Notes: a model not told the origin generated them from the letters alone. DNA of 64,000 nucleotides from Variovorax flavidus (GCF_030317145.1 NZ_JASZYE010000001.1:620001-684000), one strand, 5' to 3'; shown: positions 17,582-31,110, counted from the first letter of the stretch. Made by a program: numbers and translations.

Positions 17582-18583
17582 CTACTCGACCAGCACGCTC
17601 ATGCCGGGCCGTGCGCCTTCGATCGGCTGCAACGGGCGCGCGCGAACCTCGAAGGTGCGCACGTCGAAGCCGGCGCCACCGCGGGTCGCGCGCCAGGTTG
17701 CGAAGTCGGGCAGCGGCGCGCTGTAGTAGACCTTGAAGCGCGCCTTGCGCCGGCCGCCGCCCTTGTCGTCGGCGCTCGAGATCGCGGGCAGGATGGCGTC
17801 GAACTCTTTCCCGATCGCGAAGCGGTCCAGTCGATCTTCGCGCACGTTGAGCACCACCCACTGGTCCCTCAGGTCGACCACGGTCGCGACCGCCACGCCT
17901 TGCGGCAGGAGTTCGCCCGCCTTGGCCAGCACCTTGGCCACCTCGCCCGCGACCGGGCTGCGCAGTTCGGTCTCGGCCCTCGCGGCTTCGACCTCGGCGA
18001 CGACACCGGCCACCTGGCGCACCTGTGCGTCCGCGGCCGCCTTGTCTTCGTTGCGGGCGCCGATACGCGCCATGTCGTATTGCGCCTTGGCAGCGACGGC
18101 GGCGTCGCGCGAGGCTTTCCAGTTGGCCTCGGCCTCATCGCGCTTCTGCGCTGCAACGAGACCTTCTCGCGCGAGGCCGTCGACCCGGCTGAAAGAAATG
18201 CGGGCCAGTTCGGCGGCGGTTTCGGCGCGCTGCCATTGCATGCGCGCCATTTCGATCTCCTGCGGGCGGGCACCGTGTTGCGCCTTTTCCGCCACGGCCT
18301 TGGCGGCCTGCTCGGCGGCCGTGGCCTGCGCCAGCTTGGCCTCGACCTCGGGGCTGTTCATTCGCACGAGCAGGGTGCCGGCCTGGACGACGTCGCCTTC
18401 CTTCACGAGCACTTCGACGACACGCGCTGTCACCTTGCCGGCGATGTCGGTTTCCTGCGCTTCCATCTGGCCCTGGAACACCTCAGGAGCCGGCCGGGTC
18501 GCGATGCGGAAGCCCCAGACGATGAGCGCCAGCACCAGCAGGCCGGCGACGATGGCAATCAACTTTCTTGTCTTGGCGCTCAT
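17582..18583 (-). CDS. HlyD-family periplasmic adaptor (membrane fusion protein)
   Basis: The 333-residue adaptor has an N-terminal membrane anchor (residues about 7-27) and a lipoyl/barrel-sandwich half-motif (GKVTARVVEVLVKEGDVVQAG). A long coiled-coil hairpin of about 90 residues, rich in Ala/Glu/Lys, follows, then the second lipoyl half and a beta-barrel domain. It would bridge the two ABC-2 permeases to the TolC-like channel. The start overlaps the stop of the outer-membrane gene by one base. Confidence 0.9.
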   Translation of the reverse strand: MSAKTRKLIAIVAGLLVLALIVWGFRIATRPAPEVFQGQMEAQETDIAGKVTARVVEVLVKEGDVVQAGTLLVRMNSPEVEAKLAQATAAEQAAKAVAEKAQHGARPQEIEMARMQWQRAETAAELARISFSRVDGLAREGLVAAQKRDEAEANWKASRDAAVAAKAQYDMARIGARNEDKAAADAQVRQVAGVVAEVEAARAETELRSPVAGEVAKVLAKAGELLPQGVAVATVVDLRDQWVVLNVREDRLDRFAIGKEFDAILPAISSADDKGGGRRKARFKVYYSAPLPDFATWRATRGGAGFDVRTFEVRARPLQPIEGARPGMSVLVE

Positions 18584-19986
18584 CAGTTCACCTTCACGTC
18601 CGCGCGTGCGATGTAGTCGGGGAATTGGTCGGAGAGTCCTGCGCTCTCGAGCAGTTGCGCGAGCGCCTGCACATAGTCGTTGGCAGCCTGGGCGCGCTCG
18701 GTCAGGGTCTTGGCGTGGTTGGTCTCGGCGTCGATCAGGTCCAGCGTGGTGCTCGTGCCCTCGCGCAGGCCGTCCGTGCGCAGGCGGAGAACTTCCTGCG
18801 ACAGCTCGACCGAAGGCGCCATTGCCATGTACTGGCGGCGCGCGTTCTCCACTGCGCGCCAGTTGCGTTCCACGAGCAGCGAAATGTCGTTGCGCGCCTG
18901 CGCGTCGGTGCGCTCGGCCTGTTCGATCTGCTTTTGGGAGGATGCCGTGAGCGCACTGCGGTCGATCGAGTCGTAGAGCGCCCAGCGCATGCCGATGCCG
19001 GCCACCCAGTCGGCATTGTTCCCCTTGAGTTCGCGTGTGCCGAAAGCCACCACCTGCGGCCGGCGCAGCGCCTCCTCACCTTCGTGCAGTTGCTCGGCCT
19101 GGGACTTCTTGGCCGCCACCTTGGCCAGGCCGGGGTGGCGCGTCATCGCGGCGTCGAGGAAATGGCCCAGGGGCTCGATCGGCTGACTCAGCACGAAGAG
19201 AGGCGTCAGCGGCGCCACGCTGCCTTCGACCCGCACCGTGCGGGCCAGTGCGGCGGCGGCCAGTGCGGCGTCGTCCTCGGCCTTGCGGGCGTTGCGCTTG
19301 GCGTCCTCGTAGGCGACGCTGGCCTGCAGGCGCTCGACGCGCGAGATCACACCGGCGGCGAGCATCTTCTGCGCTGCCTCGTCATGGCGGCCGATGGTCT
19401 GCTCCGCCTGCTGGCGCAACACCGCGGCGCGTTTGGCAAGCTGGGCGCCGAAATAGCGTTGCACCAGCACGGTGTCGACCTCATGGCCGGCCTGTTCGGC
19501 ATCGGCCTGGGCCTCACGCGATTGCGCTGCGACGAAGCCGCGAACGGCATCTGTGGCCCCGCCGAGGTAAATGGGCCAGATGCCCGCCAGGGCTGCATAG
19601 CTGCCGCTGTCGTGCCGGTTGAGCGTGTAGTTCGAGGGCAGCGGAAGAATTGGCACCCCTGCCAGCAGATTCTGGATCGAAGGCGGCAGCGTTTGCGCCA
19701 GTTGCCCGACGCCCTGGTTCAGCGGGTCGAGATTCAGGCTCAGGTTGGCGTTGTAGGAATAGGCGAGGCCGTTCACGCTCACGATCGGCCCGCCGAGGTT
19801 GCGCAGGCTCTGGCCCAGCAAATCCTTCGACTCGACGCCGGCGCGCGCAGCCGCCAGCTTGTCGGAGCGGTCGAGCATCTGGAGGCGAGCGGCCTCGAAG
19901 CTCATCGGAACGGCACCCGTCTGCGCCTGCGCCAGACCGGTCACGCACAGCAGCAGCGAAAGAACATGGAGTCGATGGCGCGTCAT
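18583..19986 (-). CDS. TolC-family outer-membrane efflux protein
   Basis: The 467-residue protein has a signal peptide (LSLLLCVTGLAQA, cleavage near residue 22). Its two-fold repeat of long amphipathic helices is typical of TolC channels, with Ala/Gln/Glu-rich segments near 195-300 and 390-460. It starts the export operon, and the ATG at 19986 gives the signal peptide directly. The region upstream (19987-20056) contains no other gene, and a terminator isolates it from the pyrophosphatase operon. Confidence 0.88.
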   Translation of the reverse strand: MTRHRLHVLSLLLCVTGLAQAQTGAVPMSFEAARLQMLDRSDKLAAARAGVESKDLLGQSLRNLGGPIVSVNGLAYSYNANLSLNLDPLNQGVGQLAQTLPPSIQNLLAGVPILPLPSNYTLNRHDSGSYAALAGIWPIYLGGATDAVRGFVAAQSREAQADAEQAGHEVDTVLVQRYFGAQLAKRAAVLRQQAEQTIGRHDEAAQKMLAAGVISRVERLQASVAYEDAKRNARKAEDDAALAAAALARTVRVEGSVAPLTPLFVLSQPIEPLGHFLDAAMTRHPGLAKVAAKKSQAEQLHEGEEALRRPQVVAFGTRELKGNNADWVAGIGMRWALYDSIDRSALTASSQKQIEQAERTDAQARNDISLLVERNWRAVENARRQYMAMAPSVELSQEVLRLRTDGLREGTSTTLDLIDAETNHAKTLTERAQAANDYVQALAQLLESAGLSDQFPDYIARADVKVN

Positions 19987-20056
19987 GACGTCGCTCAGGA
20001 TACCCGCAGAGGCCTGCGCAAAACCTCGGCCACAGGGTGCATTGACTCCGAACAAG

Positions 20057-20095
20057 AAAAAGGCCGCAAGCGGGGCTGTGCCCGGGCTTGCGGCC
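20057..20095 (-). terminator. Rho-independent terminator of the hppA operon
   Basis: On the minus strand a perfect 10-bp stem (GGCCGCAAGC paired with GCTTGCGGCC, loop of 14 bases) is followed directly by five T residues. It lies 25 bases beyond the stop of the SnoaL-like gene. It separates the pyrophosphatase transcript from the downstream TolC operon. Confidence 0.85.
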
Positions 20096-20119
20096 ACCAA
20101 GCGGCGATGCAGCGGGCGG

Positions 20120-20488
20120 CTAGCCCGGCTTCATCTGTGCAGGGTCGTAGAAGAACTCCTCCTGTGCAATGCGCTCGCCCTCCCACCGCTGCCAGGCGAG
20201 TTCTTCGATGTGCATGCGGCGGCCATCCTTGCCGGTGAAATCGAAGATCCACCGGATGACGACGTGGTCGCCATTCACGAGCACGGGCCGCACGCATTGC
20301 GAGTCGACCGAGGCGGTGTTCGCGAGGACGGCACGTTCGTGCGCGACCAGCACATCGCGGCCACGCCGCGGCTCTGCCTGGTTTTCGCGCATGGTGGCGC
20401 CTTCGGTGTAGTAGTCCTCGATCGCCTTGGCGTGCTCGCCGCTTTCGACCGCGGCGATGAACGCTTCGAGCGTGGCCGTCGAAGGCAT
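20120..20488 (-). CDS. SnoaL/NTF2-like protein
   Basis: The 122-residue protein matches the cone-shaped NTF2 fold, with an N-terminal helix pair (FIAAVESGEHAKAIEDYY) and a sheet containing VIRWIFDFTGKDGRRMHIEELAWQRW. Members act as isomerases, hydrolases or ligand-binding proteins; here the activity is unknown. It begins two bases after the hppA stop and ends before a strong terminator, so it is cotranscribed with the membrane pyrophosphatase. Confidence 0.8.
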   Translation of the reverse strand: MPSTATLEAFIAAVESGEHAKAIEDYYTEGATMRENQAEPRRGRDVLVAHERAVLANTASVDSQCVRPVLVNGDHVVIRWIFDFTGKDGRRMHIEELAWQRWEGERIAQEEFFYDPAQMKPG

Positions 20489-20490
20489 GG

Positions 20491-23019
<2,529 letters not shown>

Positions 23020-23279
23020 GCCTTTGCTTCTCCAGTAGTTCGTTTCATAACTTGTGGAGACGTAAGCCCGACCTGTGCGCAACGCGTACGGGTCAGTGCT
23101 TCCGCCGCGTTGCTTCCTCGAAGCCCCGATGCCGCGCAGGCATGGGGCCGATTGGCCAACGCGGCCAATTTACAGGCAAAAGTGGCGTTCTGTGCGACTG
23201 TCCCGTGACATGGAAAGTAAACTTCGGGTTTGTCCGCATCCGGCGTACAACACTTTCAACTACTCCAAAGACACGCACC

Positions 23280-23807
23280 ATGTCCCTCGGCAAAGTTTCC
23301 CCCGGCAAAGACGCCCCCGAAGCCTTCAACGTCGTCATCGAGATCCCGATGAACGCTGATCCGATCAAGTACGAAGTCGACAAGGAATCGGGCGCGATCT
23401 TCGTCGACCGCTTCATGACCACCGCCATGCACTATCCGACCAACTACGGCTACGTGCCGCAGACCCTGTCGGGCGACGGTGACCCGGTCGACGTGCTGGT
23501 GATCACGCCCTGGGCGCTGGTGCCCGGCGTGGTGGTGCCGTGCCGTCCCATCGGCATCCTGATGATGGAAGACGAGGCCGGCGTCGACGGCAAGGTGCTC
23601 GCCGTGCCGACCGACAAGGTACTGCCCATCTACAGCCACTGGAAGAAGGTCGAGGATGTGAACCCGATGCGCCTGAAGGCCATCACGCACTTCTTCGAGC
23701 ACTACAAGGATCTCGAAGCCGGCAAGTGGGTCAAGGTGCTGGGCTGGGAAGGCATCGACGCCGCCAAGAAGGAAATCATGGACGGCATCGCGAACTTCAA
23801 GAAGTAA
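23280..23807 (+). CDS. ppa: soluble inorganic pyrophosphatase
   Basis: This 175-residue family I enzyme hydrolyses PPi to phosphate in the cytoplasm. The metal-binding signature is at Asp66, Asp68 and Asp71 ([10 protein letters not shown]), with the Tyr/Lys substrate contacts [11 protein letters not shown] and further acids in EDEAGVDGK. The start at 23280 agrees with the usual length; a longer open frame runs upstream but has no conserved sequence. It is divergent from hppA across a 260-bp gap and ends at a strong terminator. Confidence 0.96.
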   Translation: MSLGKVSPGKDAPEAFNVVIEIPMNADPIKYEVDKESGAIFVDRFMTTAMHYPTNYGYVPQTLSGDGDPVDVLVITPWALVPGVVVPCRPIGILMMEDEAGVDGKVLAVPTDKVLPIYSHWKKVEDVNPMRLKAITHFFEHYKDLEAGKWVKVLGWEGIDAAKKEIMDGIANFKK

Positions 23808-23828
23808 GTTTCAGGCCCGGATACCTGC

Positions 23829-23863
23829 AAGCGCCTCGCGGCATACGTCGCGAGGCGCTTTTT
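23829..23863 (+). terminator. Rho-independent terminator of ppa
   Basis: A perfect 12-bp stem (AAGCGCCTCGCG paired with CGCGAGGCGCTT) with an eight-base loop is followed by further T residues, 22 bases after the ppa stop. It also lies ten bases before the end of the convergent acyltransferase gene. Confidence 0.9.
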
Positions 23864-23873
23864 GCTTTGGAGA

Positions 23874-25049
23874 TCATTCGGACGTGCGGAACGGGCTGCG
23901 CTCACCGAGGTGGTCCATGTAGTTCTCGATGCCGGCGCCTTCGCGTTCGAGAAAGCGTTCCACCGCGTCTGCGAACGCGGGATGCGCCAGCCAGTGCGCG
24001 CTGGTGGTCATGACCGGCATCAGCGCGCGCGCCATCTTGTGCTCGCCCTGAGCACCGCCTTCGAAACGTTCGACGCCGTGTTCGATGCACCACTGCAGCG
24101 GCTGGTAGTAGCAGGCCTCGAAGTGCAGGCAATCGACGCGTTCGAGGGCTCCCCAGTAGCGACCGTACGCCACGAGCGGGTGCTCGGAGGCATCGTCGCC
24201 GCCCAGGCCCGCGGAGAGCGCAATCAGGCTGGCCGCGATCGGCTTGCCTCCGCGCTCGGCGACGAAGAGCAGCCACGCCTCCGGCATGGTGGCCGCCATG
24301 CGATGGAAGAAGTCCCGGTTCAGGTAGGGCGGGTTGCCGTGCTCGCGATAGGTGCGGGCATAGCAGCGGTAGAAGAAGTCCCAGTCGGCGTCGCTGATGT
24401 CGGTGCCGCGCGACCAACGAAAGCGCACGCCGGCATCGTGGACCTTGCGGCGCTCCTGGCGGATCTTCTTGCGCTTGTCGTGCGAGAGGCTGGCGAGGAA
24501 GGCGTCGAAGTCCGTCCATCCGCCATTCGTCCAGTGGAATTGCACGGTATGGCGCAGCATCAGGCCGGCCTCCGAGCAGGCCGCGATGTCCTCGTCTGCA
24601 CCGAAGAGCAGGTGCAGCGACGAAACTTCGGATTCGCTGCACCAGGCGATCAGTGCCTGCGCCAGAAGGAGGCGGCTTGCTTCATCGCGGGCAAGCAGGC
24701 GTGCCCCGGGCACGGGGGTGAATGGCACGGCGACGACGGCCTTGGGGTAGTAGGCCAGTCCATGCTGCTCGTACGCATTCGCCCAGGCCCAATCGAACAC
24801 GTACTCTCCGTACGAATGGTCCTTGACGTATAGGGGGCAGGCGGCGTCCAGCCGATCACCTTGCCAGAGCGTGATGAACTGCGGCGTCCAGCCGCTGGCC
24901 GGAGACGCACTGCGGCTGGCGTCCAGCGCGTTCAGGTACGCGTGACGCATGAAGGGTGAGCGGGCTGGCTGCAGGGCGAGCAGCCCGTCCCATGCGGCGG
25001 CGTCGATCTCCGACGCAGAGCTGTGGATGCGGATGACAGGATCGGCCAA
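23874..25049 (-). CDS. FemAB/GNAT-like acyltransferase (COG3146)
   Basis: The 391-residue protein belongs to the peptidogalycan-biosynthesis-like N-acyltransferase family, with a double GNAT-type fold. Conserved segments include SPFMRHAYLNALD near the N-terminus, SHDKRKKIRQERRKV in the middle, and CYYQPLQWCIEHGVERFEGGAQGEHK toward the end. The substrate is unknown. I place the start at TTG 25049, preceded by GAAGAGG at five bases and ten bases after the EamA stop. A GTG at 25103 would overlap that gene by 44 bases and has no ribosome-binding site. Confidence 0.8.
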   Translation of the reverse strand: MADPVIRIHSSASEIDAAAWDGLLALQPARSPFMRHAYLNALDASRSASPASGWTPQFITLWQGDRLDAACPLYVKDHSYGEYVFDWAWANAYEQHGLAYYPKAVVAVPFTPVPGARLLARDEASRLLLAQALIAWCSESEVSSLHLLFGADEDIAACSEAGLMLRHTVQFHWTNGGWTDFDAFLASLSHDKRKKIRQERRKVHDAGVRFRWSRGTDISDADWDFFYRCYARTYREHGNPPYLNRDFFHRMAATMPEAWLLFVAERGGKPIAASLIALSAGLGGDDASEHPLVAYGRYWGALERVDCLHFEACYYQPLQWCIEHGVERFEGGAQGEHKMARALMPVMTTSAHWLAHPAFADAVERFLEREGAGIENYMDHLGERSPFRTSE

Positions 25050-25059
25050 TGGCGCCTCT

Positions 25060-25998
25060 TCAACGCTTGCGGGAACCGAGGCTCTCGGCGATGTAGATGC
25101 CACCCAGCACCAACGCCAAAGCTACCGCGTGGTAGGCCGACAGCGGCTCGCCGAGGATGAGGACTGCCAGCAGGGGCCCGAAGACCGGAACCAGGTTGAG
25201 GAACACCCCGGCCCGCGCCGGGCCGATCAGTCCAACCGCCTGGATGAAGGTGACCTGGGAGATGAACGACGGCAACAAGCCGATGAAGAGGATCAATGCG
25301 ATGCCCTTCATCGTCGGCATGAAGAACTGCCCCATTGCGATCTCGGCAGCGACCAGCGGCAGGGAAACGATGCACGCGACGGCCGCGGTGGCCGCAAAGA
25401 AGACGATGGCCGGCACCTCAGGCCGCCTGCGCAGACCGAGCGCGTAGCCGGCGTACAGCAGGCAGGCGATGATCATCCACACGTCGCCGATGTTGAACGC
25501 CAGTTGCGCCAGCATGGCGAATTGACCACGCGACGCGACGACCGCGATGCCCGCGACCGTCAGGGCCACACCCACGATATGCAGGCCGGTGATGCGACTG
25601 CGGAAGAAGAGAAAGCTGCCTACCAGCACGAACACCGGAATGGTGCCCTGGATGATTGCGATGTTGATCGCCGTCGTGTGATGCGCGGCTGCGTAGAAGA
25701 GGGCATTGAAACCGGTGAAGCCGAGCGCGCCCATGAGCGTGATGGAGCGCCACGACGGCAGCAGCGCGCGCCAGTGAGTGGCAATCTCTTCACGCGACGT
25801 GATGCCGAGCGCCACGCAGCAGACGATCCAGCGCGAGAAGGTCAGCATCATCGGCGAGACTTCGCCTACTGCAAGTCGCGCGGCGACCGCGTTGGCGCCC
25901 CAGATCAGCGTGGTGAACACCAGCAGCACGTAGGCCTGAGCCGGGGGCCGCGGAACGAAGGATTCGAAGAAGTTGGCGAAAGAGGAACCTGTGCGCAT
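25060..25998 (-). CDS. EamA-family (DMT) transporter
   Basis: The 312-residue inner-membrane protein has ten predicted hydrophobic helices in two EamA repeats (for example LLVFTTLIWGANAVAARLA near the start and GLIGPARAGVFLNLVPVFG in the second half). The family exports amino acids or metabolites. ATG 25998 gives the standard length; an upstream open frame adds a basic segment with no similarity to the family. It is followed after ten bases by the acyltransferase, so they may be cotranscribed. It is divergent from nadE. Confidence 0.87.
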   Translation of the reverse strand: MRTGSSFANFFESFVPRPPAQAYVLLVFTTLIWGANAVAARLAVGEVSPMMLTFSRWIVCCVALGITSREEIATHWRALLPSWRSITLMGALGFTGFNALFYAAAHHTTAINIAIIQGTIPVFVLVGSFLFFRSRITGLHIVGVALTVAGIAVVASRGQFAMLAQLAFNIGDVWMIIACLLYAGYALGLRRRPEVPAIVFFAATAAVACIVSLPLVAAEIAMGQFFMPTMKGIALILFIGLLPSFISQVTFIQAVGLIGPARAGVFLNLVPVFGPLLAVLILGEPLSAYHAVALALVLGGIYIAESLGSRKR

Positions 25999-26105
25999 CG
26001 CCCGACGAGGGTAACAGCCCACGCGCCGGCACGTGCATGGCGGGTCATGAGGCCTGTCCCGCAAGGGCCGATGACATAATCGATCAGCCCTTTTCTTGCT
26101 TCGAT

Positions 26106-28135
<2,030 letters not shown>

Positions 28136-28138
28136 CAG

Positions 28139-28249
28139 AAGCTCGCCCCCAGGCTGCGCGCACTGCGTGTCGCTTCGCCTCCCCCCTGCCGGGGGCGGGC
28201 CGGCCGCTTCGGGCGGCCGGGCGCGGCGGCCCTTGAAGGGGGCGCTGCT
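28139..28249. repeat. GC-rich extragenic palindromic element
   Basis: Between the convergent glnB and LOG genes lies a block with two hairpins: CCCCC/GGGGG at 28182-28195 with loop TGCC, and CCGGCCGC/GCGGCCGG at 28200-28220 with loop TTCGG. The opening phrase CCCCCAGGCTGCGCGCACTG resembles a dispersed extragenic repeat that I remember from Variovorax and Acidovorax. Only one copy is in this window, so repetition is inferred from memory. It could end transcription from both sides, although there is no T run. Confidence 0.5.
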
Positions 28250-28840
28250 TTAGAGCACTTCTGCCAGCTTGTTGCCGCGGGGGTGCCGGCGGGACTCTTC
28301 TACGAGGGCTTCGAGCAGGGCGGTCGAGTCGTCGCCTGTGCGGACCAGATCCATTTGCCATTCGCCCATGAAGCCTTCGCGGACGCTGTGCGCCAGGAAG
28401 GCCAGCAGGGCGTCGTAGTAGCCGTCGACGTTGAGGATGCCTACCGGCTTGTCGTGGTAGCCGAGCTGGCGCCAGGTCCAGATTTCGAACAGTTCTTCGA
28501 GCGTGCCGATTCCTCCGGGGAGGGCGATGAAGGCGTCGGCGCGCTCGCCCATCATGGCCTTGCGCTCGTGCATGGTGTCGACGACGTGCAGCTCGTCGCT
28601 CTGGCGGTTGGCCAGTTCCTTGTCGACCAGAGCCTTGGGGATGATGCCGACGACGCGGCCACCTGCGGCGCGGGTGGCTTGGGCGACGGTGCCCATCAGG
28701 CCGGTGCGGCCGCCGCCGTACACCAACTGGCCGCCGCGTTCGCCAATCCACTGGCCGACGGCTTGGGCCACCTCGGTAAATTCAGGCCGCTCGCCGGGCC
28801 GGGAGCCGCAGTACACACAAATTGAAAATGAGGGAGTCAT
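28250..28840 (-). CDS. LOG-family protein (TIGR00730; cytokinin riboside monophosphate phosphoribohydrolase-like)
   Basis: The 196-residue Rossmann-like protein has the signature PGGIGTLEE at 108-116 and an upstream GGGRTGLMG. These are the active-site motifs of lysine-decarboxylase-like/LOG enzymes, which remove ribose phosphate from (iso)pentenyl-AMP or other nucleotides. ATG 28840 is preferred; an alternative start four codons upstream exists. It stands alone between the palindromic block and dgkA, transcribed on the same strand as dgkA. The physiological nucleotide is unknown. Confidence 0.88.
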   Translation of the reverse strand: MTPSFSICVYCGSRPGERPEFTEVAQAVGQWIGERGGQLVYGGGRTGLMGTVAQATRAAGGRVVGIIPKALVDKELANRQSDELHVVDTMHERKAMMGERADAFIALPGGIGTLEELFEIWTWRQLGYHDKPVGILNVDGYYDALLAFLAHSVREGFMGEWQMDLVRTGDDSTALLEALVEESRRHPRGNKLAEVL

Positions 28841-28870
28841 GCCCTCAATCATGCCGTGCTCGGGCGTCGC

Positions 28871-29263
28871 CTATGTGGCGAAGCGTTGCCAGAGCGCCGC
28901 GATCCAGACGCCGCTGCAAAGCAGGATGGACAGCAGCACGGCGGCGCTCCCGAGGTCCTTGGCCGTCTTCGAGAACGAATGCCACTCCGGGCCGATGCGG
29001 TCGATGGCGGCCTCGATGCCGCTGTTGAGCAGTTCCACGATCAAGACCAGGACTACGGTCGACACGAGGAGCGCGACTTCGACCCAGCCCCGGCCAACCC
29101 AGAAGGCCGCAGGAAGCATGACGATGGCGCAGACCACCTCCTGCCGGAAAGCGGCTTCGCGCCAGCCCGCACGAAAGCCATCGACCGAAATGAGCGCCGC
29201 ATGCCAGACCCTGGACAGGCCTTGCCGCGACTTCTGTGGGTTGGCGGAATTGGTGTCGCTCAT
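28871..29263 (-). CDS. dgkA: diacylglycerol kinase
   Basis: The 130-residue membrane enzyme phosphorylates diacylglycerol to recycle lipid released by osmoregulated-glucan or LPS modification. It has three transmembrane helices, the catalytic segment VELLNSGIEAAIDRIG, and an N-terminal amphipathic helix with FRAGWREAAFRQE. The start overlaps the RDD-protein stop by four bases. Length fits the family. Confidence 0.92.
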   Translation of the reverse strand: MSDTNSANPQKSRQGLSRVWHAALISVDGFRAGWREAAFRQEVVCAIVMLPAAFWVGRGWVEVALLVSTVVLVLIVELLNSGIEAAIDRIGPEWHSFSKTAKDLGSAAVLLSILLCSGVWIAALWQRFAT

Positions 29264-29826
29264 CGTCTGCTGAGCGGCTTGGAGGCGACCAGGCGGGTGC
29301 CCGCCCACGCGTCATGCCAGAACTGGCGTTCCGGGTGAAATCGCGCGAGGAGGGCCCACACGACCACCCACCCGATGATCAGCACCGAGGCTTCCCCTCC
29401 TGACAGCTTGAACGGCGAAATGGCGGCCAGCGGCGGCAGGAACCAGACCCAGCTCAGCAGATAGCGCACCAGAGCCCGACCCTGCGTGAGCGGGCGGCCG
29501 GAGCGGTCGATCACCCGGATACCCCAGGTCTTCATGGCCAGCGTCTGGCCCTTGGACCAGAACCAGACGAAGTACACGCCGAAGACGATAAACAGGAAGG
29601 CTTGCAGCAGGTGCCGCCGCGAATCCATAGCGTCGCGCATCTGGCCCAGAGTGCTGAACAGCCAACCGGCGACGAAGACTACGGCGAAAAGCAGCATGCC
29701 CTCGTAGAGCCAGCAGGCCATTCGGCGCCAGAGGCCGGGTGCGGTCAGCAGTGCGGGAGTTTGCGGAGGGACTTCGTCGGGAGCCGGGTGGCCAGAGCCG
29801 GGCCTGCCGGAGGAACTGGAGGTCAT
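29260..29826 (-). CDS. RDD-family membrane protein
   Basis: The 188-residue protein has a 30-residue Pro/Ser-rich cytoplasmic head and about four hydrophobic helices. The RDD motif region is GLWRRMACWLYEG, and GQTLAMKTWGIRV is the characteristic loop. The function is unknown; some RDD proteins affect ion homeostasis. AAGG lies five bases before ATG 29826. It sits between DUF3106 and dgkA in a cluster common in Burkholderiales. Confidence 0.83.
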   Translation of the reverse strand: MTSSSSGRPGSGHPAPDEVPPQTPALLTAPGLWRRMACWLYEGMLLFAVVFVAGWLFSTLGQMRDAMDSRRHLLQAFLFIVFGVYFVWFWSKGQTLAMKTWGIRVIDRSGRPLTQGRALVRYLLSWVWFLPPLAAISPFKLSGGEASVLIIGWVVVWALLARFHPERQFWHDAWAGTRLVASKPLSRR

Positions 29827-29845
29827 CAACACCTTGAAACTTGGA

Positions 29846-30667
29846 TCACGGCGCTGAAGAGGGTTGCTCGGTCAGGCGCACGGGTGGCGCGGCCGGGGCC
29901 GGCGCTTCGGCGGCCGGCGTCGAGACGGGTGGCGAGGGCACCTGCGCTTCCGCGCTCACCGGTGGAAAAGCAGGTGCGGGCGCCGGCGGCGGAGCGGGCG
30001 GCCGTGCGGACGCCACGGGGGCGGGCGCGGCCGGAGGTGCCAGTTGAATCCGTGGCGCGTGCTGGCCGTCGGGGCCGAGGGCGGGAAGCGGCGCGAGCTT
30101 TTGAGCCGGTACGGGACGGATGGTGGGCGCTGCGCCTGGGGTCTTCGATGTGGTGGCGCGCGCTGCGAGCTTGCCTTTTTCTTCGTCGCTGAGGGCCTGG
30201 TAGGCCTCCCACTTCGCCTTGCGCTCGTCCACCGGAACCTGCTTGACGTCGGCGAAGTTGAGCCGGGCCTGTGCGCGCTGCTGGTTGCTCAGGCTCGCCC
30301 ACTCGGTCATGCGGCTGTGAAGGACCTCCTGGTCCGCATCGGGCAATTTGGCGTAGTCGCGCGAGATCACCAGCCATTTGCGTTTGTGCGGTTCGGTCAG
30401 ATCGTCCCAAACCGGGGCGAGAGGCTGGAGCGCGCGCTGCTGCCGGGTCGTCAGGTCCCGCCACAGGGGCTTGGCGACGGTCTGCTTGGCCGGCGGCGTC
30501 GTCTGCGCGGCGGAGGTGGCGGGCTTGGCCGGCTGCGCCTTCGCGGAAGCCGCCAGGAAACCCGCATCCACAAACAGCAGCCCCGCGATCAGCCACGCGC
30601 TGGTGGTCCAGGGGCGCGGCCGCGCAAGGCCGAGCGCTTCGGCGCGAGGAAGGGGACGTGGCGACAT
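29846..30667 (-). CDS. DUF3106 protein, exported and proline-rich
   Basis: The 273-residue protein has a basic N-terminus followed by a hydrophobic segment (SAWLIAGLLFVDAGFLAASA), so it is exported or anchored. The conserved DUF3106 core lies at about 60-150 (PLWRDLTTRQQRALQPLAPVW, then RKWLVISRDYAKLP). It resembles an LTXXQ/CpxP-like helical periplasmic protein. The C-terminal 100 residues are Ala/Pro-rich and of low complexity. The ATG at 30667 is preferred over a TTG at 30685 that overlaps the previous stop. It follows the sigma factor and DUF3619 genes and is probably regulated with them. Confidence 0.75.
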   Translation of the reverse strand: MSPRPLPRAEALGLARPRPWTTSAWLIAGLLFVDAGFLAASAKAQPAKPATSAAQTTPPAKQTVAKPLWRDLTTRQQRALQPLAPVWDDLTEPHKRKWLVISRDYAKLPDADQEVLHSRMTEWASLSNQQRAQARLNFADVKQVPVDERKAKWEAYQALSDEEKGKLAARATTSKTPGAAPTIRPVPAQKLAPLPALGPDGQHAPRIQLAPPAAPAPVASARPPAPPPAPAPAFPPVSAEAQVPSPPVSTPAAEAPAPAAPPVRLTEQPSSAP

Positions 30668-30681
30668 TCGGTGGCTGGCGA

Positions 30682-31110
30682 TCAACGTTCGGACGTGGCT
30701 TCCGTCTTCAGGAACTGAGCGAAGCCCGGATCGGTGTAAGCCGCCGGTGGCAGGTCATCGGTCAGCAGCGCCGAGTCGACCTCGGCGAGTTCGTTGGCGC
30801 GGTTGTCTTCCTGCAGCACGCTGATGGCCATCAACCCGGCCACGAGGGCGATCAGTGGAACGACCGAACCGATGCGCGTCCACCACCAGCCGGCGCCCAG
30901 CGTCGCCGTGTGGCCATTCGACACCACCGTAGGAGCGATGCGCAGCTGCGGAACCACCTTGCGGCGGGCTACCGCCTGCACCCGGGCGGCCCGCAGGCGC
31001 TCGCTGACCTCGTGCGACAACTCGAGATTGCCGGCGGAGAGGCGGCTGGCGACACGGCGGCCGAATTGCTCTTCGAGCGCATCGGAGGAGGCAGAAAGCG
31101 TTGTATTCAT
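30682..31110 (-). CDS. DUF3619 protein, likely sigma-factor partner
   Basis: The 142-residue protein has an N-terminal soluble region of about 80 residues, one transmembrane helix (VVPLIALVAGLMAISVL, near 85-105), and a short periplasmic tail. This layout, and the four-base overlap with the ECF sigma factor gene, suggest an anti-sigma-like membrane protein. The DUF3619 family itself has no established function that I know of. Confidence 0.75.
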   Translation of the reverse strand: MNTTLSASSDALEEQFGRRVASRLSAGNLELSHEVSERLRAARVQAVARRKVVPQLRIAPTVVSNGHTATLGAGWWWTRIGSVVPLIALVAGLMAISVLQEDNRANELAEVDSALLTDDLPPAAYTDPGFAQFLKTEATSER

